Source: Maritimibacter fusiformis
GTDB lineage: Bacteria; Pseudomonadota; Alphaproteobacteria; Rhodobacterales; Rhodobacteraceae
Direction: 5' to 3'
Length of the DNA: 64,000 bases
Assembly (NCBI RefSeq): GCF_008086115.1
Contig: NZ_VSIY01000013.1
Coordinates: forward strand, 186,001 to 250,000
A model generated the notes under the pieces. It did not search any database, was not told the DNA's origin, and saw only the letters and a program-made list of their open reading frames with translations. Positions 17,686 through 26,178 of the stretch are shown here, piece after piece (positions within the stretch are counted from its first letter, which is position 1; every line of letters starts with the position of its first letter). A program made the position numbers and the translations under genes.

Positions 17686-18574
17686 TCTTGCTGGTTGGTT
17701 TCAGACGCACCCGCAGCCGCTTGATGCGGCGCGGATCGGCATCGACGATCTCGAATTCCGGGCCTGCCGGATGCGCGATCACCTCGCCGCGGGCCGGCAC
17801 GTGACCGGCAATCAGGAACACCAGCCCGCCCAGCGTATCGACCTCTTCGTCATCCTCGTCGATCCCGCGTAGATGCACGCCGGCCTCGGCTTCGAAATCC
17901 TCGAGCGGCGTGCGCGCCTCGGCCAGGAAACAGCCCGGCTGCTCCTTGACCCAGAGGGTGCCTTCGGCCAGGTCGTGTTCATCCTCGATCTCGCCGATCA
18001 CCTGCTCGATCAGATCCTCGATCGTCACCAGCCCGTCGACCCCGCCATATTCGTCGATCACCAGCGCCATGTGGATACGGTCGGACTGCATCTTCTGCAG
18101 CAGAACCCCGATCGGCATCGAAGGCGGCGCGAACAGAAGCGGGCGCAGCAGGTTCTTCAACTCGTACTGCGTGCTGTTGCCGTTGAACCCGTGGCTCAGC
18201 GCCACGTCTTTCAGATGGACCAGGCCGACCGGTGCATCCAGCGTTCCGTCGAATACCGGCAGCCGGCTCAACCCGCTGTCGCGAAACACCTCGACCAGGT
18301 CATCCTTGGATATCTCGGTCGGAACCGCGACGATCTCGGCCTTGGGGACCATCACGTCCTCGACCCGCATGCGTCGCAGATTCACCATCCCCGGGACGGC
18401 GAAACTGGTCGCATAGCCACCATTCGATCCGCTCGGGGCCGCCACGACCTCCGGTGTGTCATTCGGGCTCAGAACCCCGATGATCCGGCTGAGGAACGTG
18501 CCGCGTTCATTGCTTGTGTCTTCCTCCTGCGCGCTGTGCGCCGCACTAGAAGATCCGTCGTTGCCGTCGTCCAT
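17678..18574 (-). CDS. CorC/HlyC-family CBS-domain protein
   Basis: Cytosolic member of the hemolysin C/CorC family, 298 residues. A variable acidic N-terminus is followed by VEDVMVPKAEIVAVPTE (first CBS domain, start of the family signature), a second CBS region (QKMQSDRIHMALVIDEYGGVDGLVTIEDLIEQVIGEI in two parts) and a C-terminal transporter-associated (CorC_HlyC) domain from about residue 205. Such proteins are linked to magnesium/cobalt handling and bind adenine nucleotides; the exact role is not settled. AAGGA precedes the ATG. It lies between ybeY and lnt, the usual order. Confidence 0.9.
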   Translation of the reverse strand: MDDGNDGSSSAAHSAQEEDTSNERGTFLSRIIGVLSPNDTPEVVAAPSGSNGGYATSFAVPGMVNLRRMRVEDVMVPKAEIVAVPTEISKDDLVEVFRDSGLSRLPVFDGTLDAPVGLVHLKDVALSHGFNGNSTQYELKNLLRPLLFAPPSMPIGVLLQKMQSDRIHMALVIDEYGGVDGLVTIEDLIEQVIGEIEDEHDLAEGTLWVKEQPGCFLAEARTPLEDFEAEAGVHLRGIDEDDEEVDTLGGLVFLIAGHVPARGEVIAHPAGPEFEIVDADPRRIKRLRVRLKPTSKNA

Positions 18575-18586
18575 TGGTCCTTCCGT

Positions 18587-19084
18587 TTACCCGGGCCTGG
18601 CGCCCGTATCTCCATATGGGTCCGGCACACCCAGTTTGCCAAGTATTTCCACCTCCAATCCCTCCATCAGGGCCGCATCTTTGTCGTCGATGTGATCATA
18701 ACCCAACAGATGCAGGGTCGCGTGCACCAGAAGATGACACAAATGGCTTTCGAATTCCTTACCGTCCCGCGCCGCTTCGCGCGCGCAGGTGTCATAGGCA
18801 ATCGCGATATCGCCAAGCTCCAGGTCATCGGGCGCGATCGGAGCGCCACCGGGCACCGCCGCACCGCGCTCCTCGCTTGGCCATGACAACACGTTGGTGG
18901 CCTCGGGCTTGCCGCGAAACGCGTGGTTCAACTCCGCAATCCGCGCATCGTCGCAGGCCATCAGCGACACCTCGGCCCCCTCGACACCCAGATGCGCCAG
19001 CGCCGCGCCACAGGCCCGCTCGGCCAGCGCCGCCAGTCCGACCGCGTCCCAGCGCTCATCCTCGATGATCAGATCAACGCCCAT
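18587..19084 (-). CDS. ybeY: Endoribonuclease YbeY (16S rRNA maturation)
   Basis: Single-strand endoribonuclease needed for 16S rRNA 3'-end processing and ribosome quality control. The 165-residue protein carries the zinc site H-x3-H-x5-H in LLVHATLHLLGYDH and the upstream NHAFRGKPEATNVLSWP strand. The ATG at 19084 is only six bases from copy 2 of the repeated motif, whose AAGATGAAGG end appears to serve as the ribosome-binding site. Located between phoH and the CorC-like gene, the conserved arrangement. Confidence 0.96.
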   Translation of the reverse strand: MGVDLIIEDERWDAVGLAALAERACGAALAHLGVEGAEVSLMACDDARIAELNHAFRGKPEATNVLSWPSEERGAAVPGGAPIAPDDLELGDIAIAYDTCAREAARDGKEFESHLCHLLVHATLHLLGYDHIDDKDAALMEGLEVEILGKLGVPDPYGDTGARPG

Positions 19085-19089
19085 GCGCC

Positions 19090-19110
19090 TTCATCTTGGC
19101 CAAAATACTC
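19090..19110 (-). repeat. Copy 2 of the repeated intergenic motif
   Basis: Minus-strand GAGTATTTTGGCCAAGATGA plus A, ending six bases before the ybeY ATG. It is followed, towards phoH, by a run of short inverted repeats (19123-19138, 19146-19160 and about 19174-19192), making a compact palindrome-rich spacer. Confidence 0.8.
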
Positions 19111-19198
19111 CGGGGTTCGTTTCGTTTGCCTGCAAACGGAACGTGAGGGGCAGCGCCCCTCGCCTCGCTTACCTGCGCGCCGCAGGCGCACGATGTGC

Positions 19199-20236
19199 CT
19201 AGGCCTTGGCCTCGGCCTTGTCATAGGCCTCGATGATGCGCGCGACAAGCGGGTGGCGCACCACGTCCTTGGCGGTGAAATAGTTGAACCCGATTCCCTC
19301 GATCCCCTCGAGCAGCGCCTCGGCGTCGCGCAGACCGGAGGTCACCCCGCGCGGCAGGTCGACCTGGCTGCGATCTCCGGTCACCACCATCCGGCTGCCC
19401 TCGCCCAGCCGCGTCAGGAACATCTTCATCTGCATCGTGGTCGCGTTCTGCGCCTCGTCGAGCACCACGAAGGCATTCGACAGCGTGCGCCCGCGCATGA
19501 AGGCCAGCGGCGCGATCTCGATCCGCTTCTCCTCGATCAGCTTCGCCACCTGCTTGCCGGGCAGGAAATCGTTCAGCGCGTCATAGAGCGGCTGCATGTA
19601 AGGGTCGACCTTGTCCTTCATGTCGCCGGGCAGATAGCCCAGCTTTTCGCCCGCCTCGACCGCCGGGCGTGACAGGATGATGCGGTCGACGTGGCCGCCG
19701 ATGAACATGTTCACGCCCACCGCCACCGCGAGGTAGGTCTTGCCGGTGCCCGCCGGGCCGATGCCGAAGGCCAGTTCCTTGTCGAACAGGCTTTTCACAT
19801 AGGCCTTCTGCGCCTCGGTGCGCGGCTGGACCAGCTTCTTGCGGGTCTTGATCTCGATCCGCCCGCCCTTGAACAGCTCCATCTGACCGGTATCCGCCGG
19901 TGCCTCGTCCAGCCCGCCCAGCCGGATCTCGCCGTCGATGTCGCCGGCCTCGACGCCGCGGCCGCTTTCCAGCCGGGCATAGAGCGCATAGAGCACATGC
20001 GCCGCCTGTCCGCGCGCCTCGGGTTCGCCGTGGATCGCCACCTGGTTGCCGCGGCGCAGAATCTGCACGCCCATCTGGTGCTCGATCTGGGCCAGGTTCC
20101 GGTCGAACTGGCCGCACAGGTCGATCAACAGGCGGTTGTCGGGAAACTCCAGCAAGGTTTCGTGGCTGTCTTGCGGGGTCGGCGCGGGGGTCAGCGCATC
20201 AATGCCCAAAAGCGTCTCCGTTGCGAAGGGACTCAT
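19199..20236 (-). CDS. phoH: PhoH-like ATPase
   Basis: Cytosolic P-loop ATPase/RNA-associated protein, usually coupled with ybeY. Features: an N-terminal KH-like region (NRLLIDLCGQFDRNLAQIEHQ), then FGIGPAGTGKTYLAVAVG (Walker A), RIILSRPAVEAGEKLGYLPGD, AFVVLDEAQNATTMQMKMFLTR (Walker B) and GSRMVVTGDRSQVDLP. Start uncertain: the ATG at 20236 gives 345 residues, while a GTG at 20266 adds ten residues and has AAGGG ahead of it. Enzymatic role in vivo is not settled. It begins a minus-strand run phoH-ybeY-corC-like-lnt-metK-trmB-aroA-cmk. Confidence 0.94.
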   Translation of the reverse strand: MSPFATETLLGIDALTPAPTPQDSHETLLEFPDNRLLIDLCGQFDRNLAQIEHQMGVQILRRGNQVAIHGEPEARGQAAHVLYALYARLESGRGVEAGDIDGEIRLGGLDEAPADTGQMELFKGGRIEIKTRKKLVQPRTEAQKAYVKSLFDKELAFGIGPAGTGKTYLAVAVGVNMFIGGHVDRIILSRPAVEAGEKLGYLPGDMKDKVDPYMQPLYDALNDFLPGKQVAKLIEEKRIEIAPLAFMRGRTLSNAFVVLDEAQNATTMQMKMFLTRLGEGSRMVVTGDRSQVDLPRGVTSGLRDAEALLEGIEGIGFNYFTAKDVVRHPLVARIIEAYDKAEAKA

Positions 20237-20302
20237 AAGATATGGTGCCAAGCGCCGCGGGGCCACGCAACCCTTGGTATCAGGATTTCACCCAAGTGAG
20301 AC

Positions 20303-20335
20303 AAAAATGACCGCGGGGGGCGTCCCCGCGGTCAT
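20303..20335 (-). terminator. Intrinsic terminator after the lipoprotein gene
   Basis: A perfect 12-bp stem (ATGACCGCGGGG with CCCCGCGGTCAT, loop of five), followed on the minus strand by five T. It separates the lipoprotein/OmpA pair from phoH. Confidence 0.88.
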
Positions 20336-20377
20336 CACGCGCCTCGGCGCGGTTGTTTCGACCCGGCCCGCCCGTCG

Positions 20378-20710
20378 TCAGGGCAGGTAATCCGGGAAGT
20401 CGCTTCCGACGGTGTGGTCGCCGATCACCGACCCCGGCGGAATTTCCGAGGTGCAGACCGGCAGGCCCGAGCGCGGGTCGGAGCGGTCGCTGCCGTACCC
20501 CTCGACGCCCTCGTCCACGATCCATGCCTGGCAGCCGTCCGGCAGCACGGCGACGGCGGCAACGCCGTCACGCGGTCCGGCCCGGTCACCAAACGAGGTG
20601 TCGTAGTTGCGGGCGATCAGCTTGGGGTCGCCGCCGGTGTATTCGGTGGATTGGCAGCCCGCGATGGCGAGCGGCGCGAGAAGCGCGGCCAGGATAAGTT
20701 TGTTGCTCAT
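20378..20710 (-). CDS. Small lipoprotein with a PDGC-W-EGY module
   Basis: A 110-residue lipoprotein: the signal peptide ends in LAIAGC (lipobox), so residue Cys18 is the acylated N-terminus; the next residue is Gln, so outer-membrane sorting is expected. The mature part holds a 30-residue segment with two Cys (PDGCQAWIVDEGVEGY onward to VC) that recurs without gaps in the OmpA-domain protein encoded just upstream. No named family recognised. The ATG overlaps the upstream stop (ATGA), so the two proteins are co-translated, and an intrinsic terminator follows. A role in outer-membrane/peptidoglycan attachment is a reasonable guess. Confidence 0.8.
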   Translation of the reverse strand: MSNKLILAALLAPLAIAGCQSTEYTGGDPKLIARNYDTSFGDRAGPRDGVAAVAVLPDGCQAWIVDEGVEGYGSDRSDPRSGLPVCTSEIPPGSVIGDHTVGSDFPDYLP

Positions 20711-21291
20711 TGCGGGTACCTGTAGCAGACGATTTCGACACGGCGGTTTTGCGCCATTCCTTCGGCAGTGGCGTTGGACGCGACCGGCCGGCGTTCGCCA
20801 AACCCGATCACCCGCTCGACCACGGCGCCGGTGGACTGGGCCACGCTGGCGACGGAATTGGCGCGGTTCTGCGACAGGCGCATGTTGTATTCGTCCGAGG
20901 CGCGGCTGTCGGTATGTCCGTAGACGGCATAGGCAAACGCCCCGGCCGAGGTGAAGAACTGTTGCAGCCACTGACGCCCGGCGGCGGTCAGTTGGTAGCT
21001 GTCGGTCGCAAACAGCACATCGGTGTTCTGGACCGCGCAGGTATTGCGCTCCAGGCACATGTGACGCCCCGTTGCCGGGTCGCGCCGGGCCACCATGTAG
21101 CCTTCGAGGCCGCCATCGGCCCACCAGTGCATGCAGCCGTCGGGGTCGACCCAGAGACCCCAGTTGATCTTGCCCGTGACCGTCACCTGCTGCTGCGCTT
21201 GCGCAGCAGTCCCGAGACCGGACACGAGTGCGAAGCCCAAGGCAGTCGTCATTGCGACCGCCCGGAGCCCGGAAATGAACCGAATGAGCAC
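20707..21291 (-). CDS. OmpA-domain exported protein with N-terminal PDGC-W-EGY module
   Basis: Start taken at the GTG at 21291, preceded by GGGGGAT and followed by a normal signal peptide (to about AAQAQ); a GTG 27 bases upstream is an alternative. After the signal comes the 30-residue module PDGCMHWWADGGLEGY to MC, shared with the lipoprotein encoded next, then a C-terminal OmpA/MotB peptidoglycan-binding domain: LFATDSYQLTAAGRQWL, YGHTDSRASDEYNMRLSQNRANSV, GFGERRPVASNATAEGMAQNRRVEI. It should be periplasmic and bind peptidoglycan through the conserved Asp and Arg of this domain. Function of the N-terminal module is unknown. Confidence 0.85.
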   Translation of the reverse strand: MLIRFISGLRAVAMTTALGFALVSGLGTAAQAQQQVTVTGKINWGLWVDPDGCMHWWADGGLEGYMVARRDPATGRHMCLERNTCAVQNTDVLFATDSYQLTAAGRQWLQQFFTSAGAFAYAVYGHTDSRASDEYNMRLSQNRANSVASVAQSTGAVVERVIGFGERRPVASNATAEGMAQNRRVEIVCYRYPQ

Positions 21292-21486
21292 GCTATATCC
21301 CCCAACATAGCCGCGCACCGCGCGACAAAGTGCATTATGTCCCGAAAGTTAGACCGAACCGGGCAAAGCTGTAAATGGGCGTTGCCGGCTAATCTGTGGA
21401 CGAAACGGCAACATTCCCGCTTTACCGGGCGGATTGTGGCGGTATTCGTGAAATTTCCTGTCTAACTGCGCATTTAGGCGGTTCGA

Positions 21487-22806
21487 TCAGGCCAGGGCGC
21501 CGGCCAGCGAGTTAGGTCCGGCCCCGGTGATTCTGACCCGTCTGAGGTCGCCGGGCGCCACATCCGCGCCGCTCACGTGCACCGCGTGCAGATAGTCGGA
21601 TTTGCCCACCATCTGCCCGTCCATCCGGCCCGGTTTCTCGAACAGCACGCCGACCTCGCGCCCGACCATGCCGGCCATGACCCCGGCGGCCTGCTCATTG
21701 ATCAAAGCCTGCAACCGCGCAAGCCGGTCGGAGGCCTCGGCCGGATCGACCTGGGCGCGCTCGGCCGCGGGCGTGCCGGGCCGGGGCGAATACTTGAAGC
21801 TGAACGCCTGTCCGTAGTTCACGGCGCGGATCAGGTCCATCGTCGCTTCGAAATCCTCGGCGGTCTCCTCGGGAAAGCCGACAATGAAATCGCCCGAGAT
21901 CAGGATGTCGGGGCGGGCGGCGCGGATGCGCTCGATCAGCCGGATATACGCCTCGGCGCTGTGCTGGCGGTTCATCCGCTTGAGAATGCGGTCCGACCCG
22001 GATTGCACCGGCAGATGCAGGTAGGGCATCAGTTTCTCGACCTCGCCATGCGCCGCGATCAGGTCGTCGGTCATGTCGTTGGGGTGCGAGGTGGTAAAGC
22101 GGATGCGCTCCAACCCGTCGACCTCGGCCAGCGCCCGGATCAGCCGCGCCAGCGACCAGTCGCCGCCCTCGCCCGGCCCGTGATAGGCGTTGACGTTCTG
22201 GCCCAGGAGCGTGATCTCGCGCACCCCGCGTTCGACCAGGTCGCGCGCCTCGGCCAAAATGCGTTCAGGCGGGCGGCTGATCTCGACGCCGCGGGTATAG
22301 GGCACGACGCAGAAGGCGCAGAACTTGTCGCAGCCTTCCTGCACGGTGAGAAAGGCGGACGGCGCGCGCCGCGCCTTGGGCCGGTCTTTCAGTGCCTCGA
22401 ACTTGTCCTCGGCGGGGAAATCCGTGTCGATCACCTTTTCCCCGGAATCGGCCCGCACCATCATCTCGGGCAGGCGGTGATAGGTCTGCGGCCCGAACAC
22501 CAGGTCGACCGCCGGCTGCCGGCGGATGATCTCGGCCCCCTCGGCCTGCGCCACGCACCCGGCGACACCGATCTTGAGGTCGGGCCGGGCGGTTTTCAGC
22601 TCTTTCATCCGCCCAAGCTCGGAATACACCTTTTCCGCCGCCTTCTCGCGGATGTGACAGGTGTTGAGCAGGATCATGTCGGCATCGTCGGCGCTGTCGG
22701 TCCCGACATAGCCCGCTCCGCCCAGCGCCTCGGCCATGCGTTCGCTGTCATAGACATTCATCTGGCAGCCATAGGTTCGGATGAAGAGCTTTTTCGGGTC
22801 GGACAT
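21487..22806 (-). CDS. miaB: tRNA-2-methylthio-N6-dimethylallyladenosine synthase
   Basis: Radical-SAM methylthiotransferase that adds the ms2 group to i6A37 of tRNAs. The 439-residue protein has the UPF0004 N-terminal domain ([44 protein letters not shown]; three Cys for one cluster), the radical-SAM CxxxCxxC motif in [16 protein letters not shown], and a C-terminal TRAM domain. It usually neighbours phoH; here the lipoprotein/OmpA pair lies between them. Confidence 0.96.
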   Translation of the reverse strand: MSDPKKLFIRTYGCQMNVYDSERMAEALGGAGYVGTDSADDADMILLNTCHIREKAAEKVYSELGRMKELKTARPDLKIGVAGCVAQAEGAEIIRRQPAVDLVFGPQTYHRLPEMMVRADSGEKVIDTDFPAEDKFEALKDRPKARRAPSAFLTVQEGCDKFCAFCVVPYTRGVEISRPPERILAEARDLVERGVREITLLGQNVNAYHGPGEGGDWSLARLIRALAEVDGLERIRFTTSHPNDMTDDLIAAHGEVEKLMPYLHLPVQSGSDRILKRMNRQHSAEAYIRLIERIRAARPDILISGDFIVGFPEETAEDFEATMDLIRAVNYGQAFSFKYSPRPGTPAAERAQVDPAEASDRLARLQALINEQAAGVMAGMVGREVGVLFEKPGRMDGQMVGKSDYLHAVHVSGADVAPGDLRRVRITGAGPNSLAGALA

Positions 22807-22930
22807 GGCGCGAACTCCTTGACGGATCAGGGCGGGTTCCTACCGCAAGCGCGCGTGCCCCGCAACGGTTGCAATGACCGGGCATTTCGCGAAGATGACG
22901 GCAACGGCCCGGAGCGGGCAAGAGGCAGGC

Positions 22931-23797
22931 ATGCGCTACACGTCACTTCGCGACTTTCTCGCCAAAGGCAAGTCGGCCCTCGAAAAGGGGCCGATCTGCC
23001 TGATCCTTGTCGAAGACCTGGTCGAGGTCGAAAGCACCATCCGTTACCACCAGCTTTCCGGTTTCCGGTCGGTGATCGTGCTGGCCCCGGACGCGCTCGA
23101 CCTGCCGCCGGCGCTGGAGGACGACGTGCACCGGGTCGACTACGTGATGGCCAGCGATGGCGCGCTCGAAACCGCGGTCAACACGCTGATCGAGGCCGCG
23201 CCGGGGCGCTGGTTCTACTACTGCTACAACGCGGAATACCTGTTCTATCCGTTCTGCGAGACCCGAAAGATCGGCGAGATGCTGACCTTTCACACCGAGG
23301 AGCGGCGCGAAGCGATGCTGACCTATGTGGTCGACGCCTATGCCGACGACCTTGGCCGGTTCCCCGACGCGGTGTCGCTGGATTCCACCTATGTGGACAA
23401 GTCGGGCTACTACGCCCTCAGCCGAACCGACCCCGCCACCGGCCACCCGAAAGACCGCCAGCTCGACTTTTACGGCGGGCTGCGCTGGCGGTTCGAGGAG
23501 CATATTCCGCGCGAACGCCGCAAGATCGACCGGATCGCGCTGTTCCGGGCCAGGCCGGGGCTGCGCCTGCGCCCCGACCACACCTTCAACGACGAGGAAT
23601 ACAACACCTACGCCTGCCCCTGGCACAACAACCTGACCGCCGCGATCATCTCGTTCCGCACCGCAAAGGCGCTCAAGACCAACGCCGGGTCCACCTTCGA
23701 CATCCCGACCTTCAAATGGCACAACTCGGTGCCGTTCGAGTGGAATTCGCAGCAACTCCTGGACCTGGGGCTGATGGAGCCGGGGCAATGGTTCTGA
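22931..23797 (+). CDS. Conserved protein, possible GT-A-type glycosyltransferase
   Basis: A 288-residue cytosolic protein from the ATG at 22931 (AGAGGCA upstream); the frame extends to 22874 but that part lacks family character. The N-terminal third reads like a nucleotide-sugar-fold start (GPICLILVEDLVEVESTIRYH, FRSVIVLAP), followed by WFYYCYNAEYLFYPF, a motif EERREAMLTYVVDAYADDL, and a conserved late region NTYACPWHNNLTAAIISF. No DxD motif is evident where a GT-A enzyme would need it. I have an impression of a family restricted to Rhodobacterales but cannot name it. It is divergent from miaB, with 124 bases between. Confidence 0.65.
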   Translation: MRYTSLRDFLAKGKSALEKGPICLILVEDLVEVESTIRYHQLSGFRSVIVLAPDALDLPPALEDDVHRVDYVMASDGALETAVNTLIEAAPGRWFYYCYNAEYLFYPFCETRKIGEMLTFHTEERREAMLTYVVDAYADDLGRFPDAVSLDSTYVDKSGYYALSRTDPATGHPKDRQLDFYGGLRWRFEEHIPRERRKIDRIALFRARPGLRLRPDHTFNDEEYNTYACPWHNNLTAAIISFRTAKALKTNAGSTFDIPTFKWHNSVPFEWNSQQLLDLGLMEPGQWF

Positions 23798-24067
23798 AGC
23801 GGGCGGCAGTGTTCGTCATCTGCGGGCAAACTTGCCGCAATTGAAGAGTTTTCGCCCGCATTTGCCATGGACCTTGTCTGCAACCGCGATGCGTCCGGAG
23901 GTTACGGGTTGAGGCGAAAACCACATCCTGCCACCGCATCCCCATCCGCCCCGGCAAGCACGTCAACCGGGGCGATGCCAGATCATGCGCACGCCGTTTT
24001 CCAAGCTACGCCGTTGCCCGCCGCCTCAAGTGCCGATAGGCTTCGAGGGTCACAACGAGGGACCGCC

Positions 24068-24430
24068 ATGCTCAGGATCGCTGCTATCGTCTTCGCCATC
24101 GCCCTGCCCGCTCTCGCCGCCGCCGAGGAGTGCCAGCCGGTCGCGCTGGCCGCCGACTTCACCGCCGGCGACATCCACGGCAACGCCCCGGCGGACGGCA
24201 TCGTCTGTTACGCGCTCAGCTTTCCCAAGGGCCAGAACATGAGCATCGAACTGGTCGAGGGCAAGAATGTCTCGGTCACGGTGCCCGGATATTACGACGA
24301 CCGGCCCGACCGCCAATTCATCGGCGACCTGCCCGGACAGCTTGAGATCCGGGTCTTCCAGCTGTTCCGCGCGCCCCGCCCCCAGCCCTTCGTCCTGCGC
24401 CTGCGCTTCGAAGAACCGGGCAACGGCTGA
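24068..24430 (+). CDS. Small exported protein of unknown function
   Basis: A 120-residue protein with a Sec signal peptide (residues 1-19, ending LAAAEE). GAGGGA lies five bases ahead of the ATG. The mature part (ECQPVALAADFTAGDIHG, then GIVCYALSFPKGQNMSIELVEGKNV and LEIRVFQLFR) is all-beta in character with two Cys that could form a disulfide, resembling small periplasmic beta-sandwich or inhibitor-like domains. No family recognised. The preceding 270 bases (23798-24067) show no other ORF or RNA that I can support. Confidence 0.65.
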   Translation: MLRIAAIVFAIALPALAAAEECQPVALAADFTAGDIHGNAPADGIVCYALSFPKGQNMSIELVEGKNVSVTVPGYYDDRPDRQFIGDLPGQLEIRVFQLFRAPRPQPFVLRLRFEEPGNG

Positions 24431-24551
24431 CGCGGATCGCGGCCCTGCGGTTTACATCGCCGCGCGGCCCCCTATATTCAAGGCACTCCGCAAGCACCCG
24501 CGAAGGATGCGGCCTTGCAAAATTCACCCCAAGACATCTGAAAGCGACCCC

Positions 24552-24980
24552 ATGACACAGGTCAAATCGGGCGATACCGTCCGCATTCATTATACCGGCA
24601 CCCTGAACGACGGCACCGTGTTCGACAGCTCGAAAGGCCGCGATCCGCTGGAGTTCACCGTCGGCTCGGGCCAGATCATCCCCGGCCTCGACAAGGCGCT
24701 GCCGGGCATGGCCGTGGGCGATGCGAAATCCGTGCCCGTCCCCGCCGCCGAAGCCTATGGCGCGCGCAATGACGAGGCGGTGATGGACGTGCCGAAATCC
24801 GAGTTTCCCGACGACATCCCGCTCGAGGCGGGCACCATGCTGGAAATGCGCAGCCCTGACGGCAAGGCGGTTCCGGTGCAGATCACCGAGGTCAAGGACG
24901 ACGCGGTCACGCTCGACGCCAACCACCGGCTGGCGGGCGAGGATCTGAACTTCGAGATCGAACTGGTGTCGATCGCCTGA
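24552..24980 (+). CDS. FKBP-type peptidyl-prolyl isomerase, SlyD-like
   Basis: A 142-residue peptidyl-prolyl cis-trans isomerase. It begins with VKSGDTVRIHYTGTLNDGTVFDSS and PLEFTVGSGQIIPGLDKALPGM, the FKBP core, continues with an insert-in-flap region (EAYGARNDEAVMDVPKSEFPDDIPLEAG in two parts) and returns to the FKBP strand, as in SlyD/SlpA. The metal-binding His/Cys tail of E. coli SlyD is absent. No signal peptide, so it is cytosolic. A strong bidirectional terminator follows. Confidence 0.93.
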   Translation: MTQVKSGDTVRIHYTGTLNDGTVFDSSKGRDPLEFTVGSGQIIPGLDKALPGMAVGDAKSVPVPAAEAYGARNDEAVMDVPKSEFPDDIPLEAGTMLEMRSPDGKAVPVQITEVKDDAVTLDANHRLAGEDLNFEIELVSIA

Positions 24981-25000
24981 GTCATTCGGCCGTCAAAACG

Positions 25001-25031
25001 AAAACGCCCCGCTGATCGGCGGGGCGTTTTT
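25001..25031. terminator. Bidirectional intrinsic terminator
   Basis: A 9-bp stem ACGCCCCGC with GCGGGGCGT, with A-rich sequence on the left and five T on the right. It serves both the FKBP gene (plus) and the convergent Irr gene (minus). Confidence 0.92.
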
Positions 25032-25049
25032 CATCGGGTCAGCGAGAGT

Positions 25050-25469
25050 TCAGCGCCGCCTGAGCCGGATCACAACGTCGACCTTGGAAATCTCGGTGCC
25101 GTCCGGCGGCTCCGGCAACTCGCACAGTTTCACATCGGCAAGCGGCGCATCGGCAAGCTCGCCGCTGTCCTCCCAATAGAAATGCGCGTGGTTGGTGGTG
25201 TCGGTGTCGAAGTAGCTCTTGGCCCCGTTCACCGTGATCTCGCGCAGAAGCCCGGCGTCGGAAAAGCTGCGCAGGGTATTGTAGACGGTGGCGAGCGAGA
25301 CCTTTTCGCCAACCTTGCGGCTGGCGTCGAACAGGCTTTCGGCGGTGACGTGGCGGTTCTGCCCGTCCCCCACAAGCAGGGCCGCCAGCGTCACGCGTTG
25401 CCGCGTCGGGCGCATGTGTGCGCCTGCAAGCCACTCGGCCCCGACCCGTTTTGCTGTCGCGGTGGTCAT
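25050..25469 (-). CDS. irr: Fur-family transcriptional regulator, Irr type
   Basis: A 139-residue Fur-superfamily repressor. Start at 25469, where GAGGAA lies five bases upstream. Winged helix: MRPTRQRVTLAALLVG, HVTAESLFDASRKVGEKVSLATVYNTLRSFSDAGLL. The dimer domain has TNHAHFYWEDSGEL, with HxH-Phe-Tyr instead of the HHDHxxC metal site of true Fur and without the CxxC zinc pair, which is the mark of Irr, the heme-responsive iron regulator of alphaproteobacteria. It is divergent from fabA, as in related genomes. Regulation of the fab genes by Irr is not implied by the sequence. Confidence 0.88.
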   Translation of the reverse strand: MTTATAKRVGAEWLAGAHMRPTRQRVTLAALLVGDGQNRHVTAESLFDASRKVGEKVSLATVYNTLRSFSDAGLLREITVNGAKSYFDTDTTNHAHFYWEDSGELADAPLADVKLCELPEPPDGTEISKVDVVIRLRRR

Positions 25470-25500
25470 TCGGTTCCTCACCTTTGCTATCTGGATTAAG

Positions 25501-25530
25501 AATATAAAGGATTTCGCACCGATTTTTCAA
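25501..25530 (-). promoter_or_regulatory. irr: Predicted sigma-70 promoter of irr
   Basis: Minus strand TTGAAA (25525-25530), an 18-base spacer and TATATT (25501-25506), about 32 bases ahead of the irr start. The surrounding 25485-25550 region is strikingly AT-rich for this genome. I could not make out a clear iron control element. Confidence 0.65.
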
Positions 25531-25646
25531 TTGTTTTCCGTTTTCCGCCCCGTCAGCGCGACAAGCCCCGTGGCGCCCTTGCCAGCGCCGAGGGCCGGGT
25601 GCTAGACGGAAGCTGATGAATTGGCACGAAATATGGGCGGACCTTG

Positions 25647-26156
25647 ATGGCGGATTTTCCGACGAGTTTCACGAAGGAAGACCTTTTGAAATGCGCGGCG
25701 GGCGATCTGTTCGGTCCCGGCAACGCGCAGCTTCCGGCCCCGCCGATGCTGATGATGGACCGCATCACCGAGATTTCGGGCGACGGCGGCAAGCATGGCA
25801 AGGGGCACGTTGTCGCCGAATTCGACATCACCCCGGACCTGTGGTTCTTCGACTGCCACTTTCCCGGCAACCCGATAATGCCGGGCTGCCTGGGGCTGGA
25901 CGGGCTGTGGCAGTTGACAGGCTTCAACCTCGGCTGGCGCGGCTGGCAGGGGCGCGGCTATGCGCTGGGGGTCGGTGAGGTCAAGCTGACCGGCATGGTG
26001 CGGCCGGACCGCAAGATGCTGACCTATTACGTCGATTTCACCAAGGCGGTGCAAAGCCGGCGGCTGACGATGGGCGTGGCCGATGGTATCGTCGAGGCCG
26101 ACGGGGAAGTGATCTATCAGGTCAAGGACATGAAGGTCGCGCTCTCCGAGAGCTGA
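25647..26156 (+). CDS. fabA: 3-hydroxydecanoyl-[ACP] dehydratase/isomerase
   Basis: Hot-dog-fold enzyme that dehydrates 3-hydroxydecanoyl-ACP and isomerises the product, opening the unsaturated fatty-acid branch. 169 residues from the ATG at 25647 (a TTG directly before it is less likely). Signature: [25 protein letters not shown], with the catalytic His and Asp of FabA. It is the first gene of what is normally a tight fabA-fabB-fabI run; here an unrelated nuclease gene follows. Confidence 0.97.
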   Translation: MADFPTSFTKEDLLKCAAGDLFGPGNAQLPAPPMLMMDRITEISGDGGKHGKGHVVAEFDITPDLWFFDCHFPGNPIMPGCLGLDGLWQLTGFNLGWRGWQGRGYALGVGEVKLTGMVRPDRKMLTYYVDFTKAVQSRRLTMGVADGIVEADGEVIYQVKDMKVALSES

Positions 26157-26178
26157 GTCTCTCGCCACGATATTCTCG

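Noticed and set aside
15271..17724. An 817-codon open frame antisense to metK and lnt
   Set aside because: High-GC shadow frame over two well-supported genes; no family features in the product.
25482..25646. Iron control element for Irr
   Set aside because: The AT-rich spacer contains a promoter, but I could not find a convincing inverted repeat of that type.
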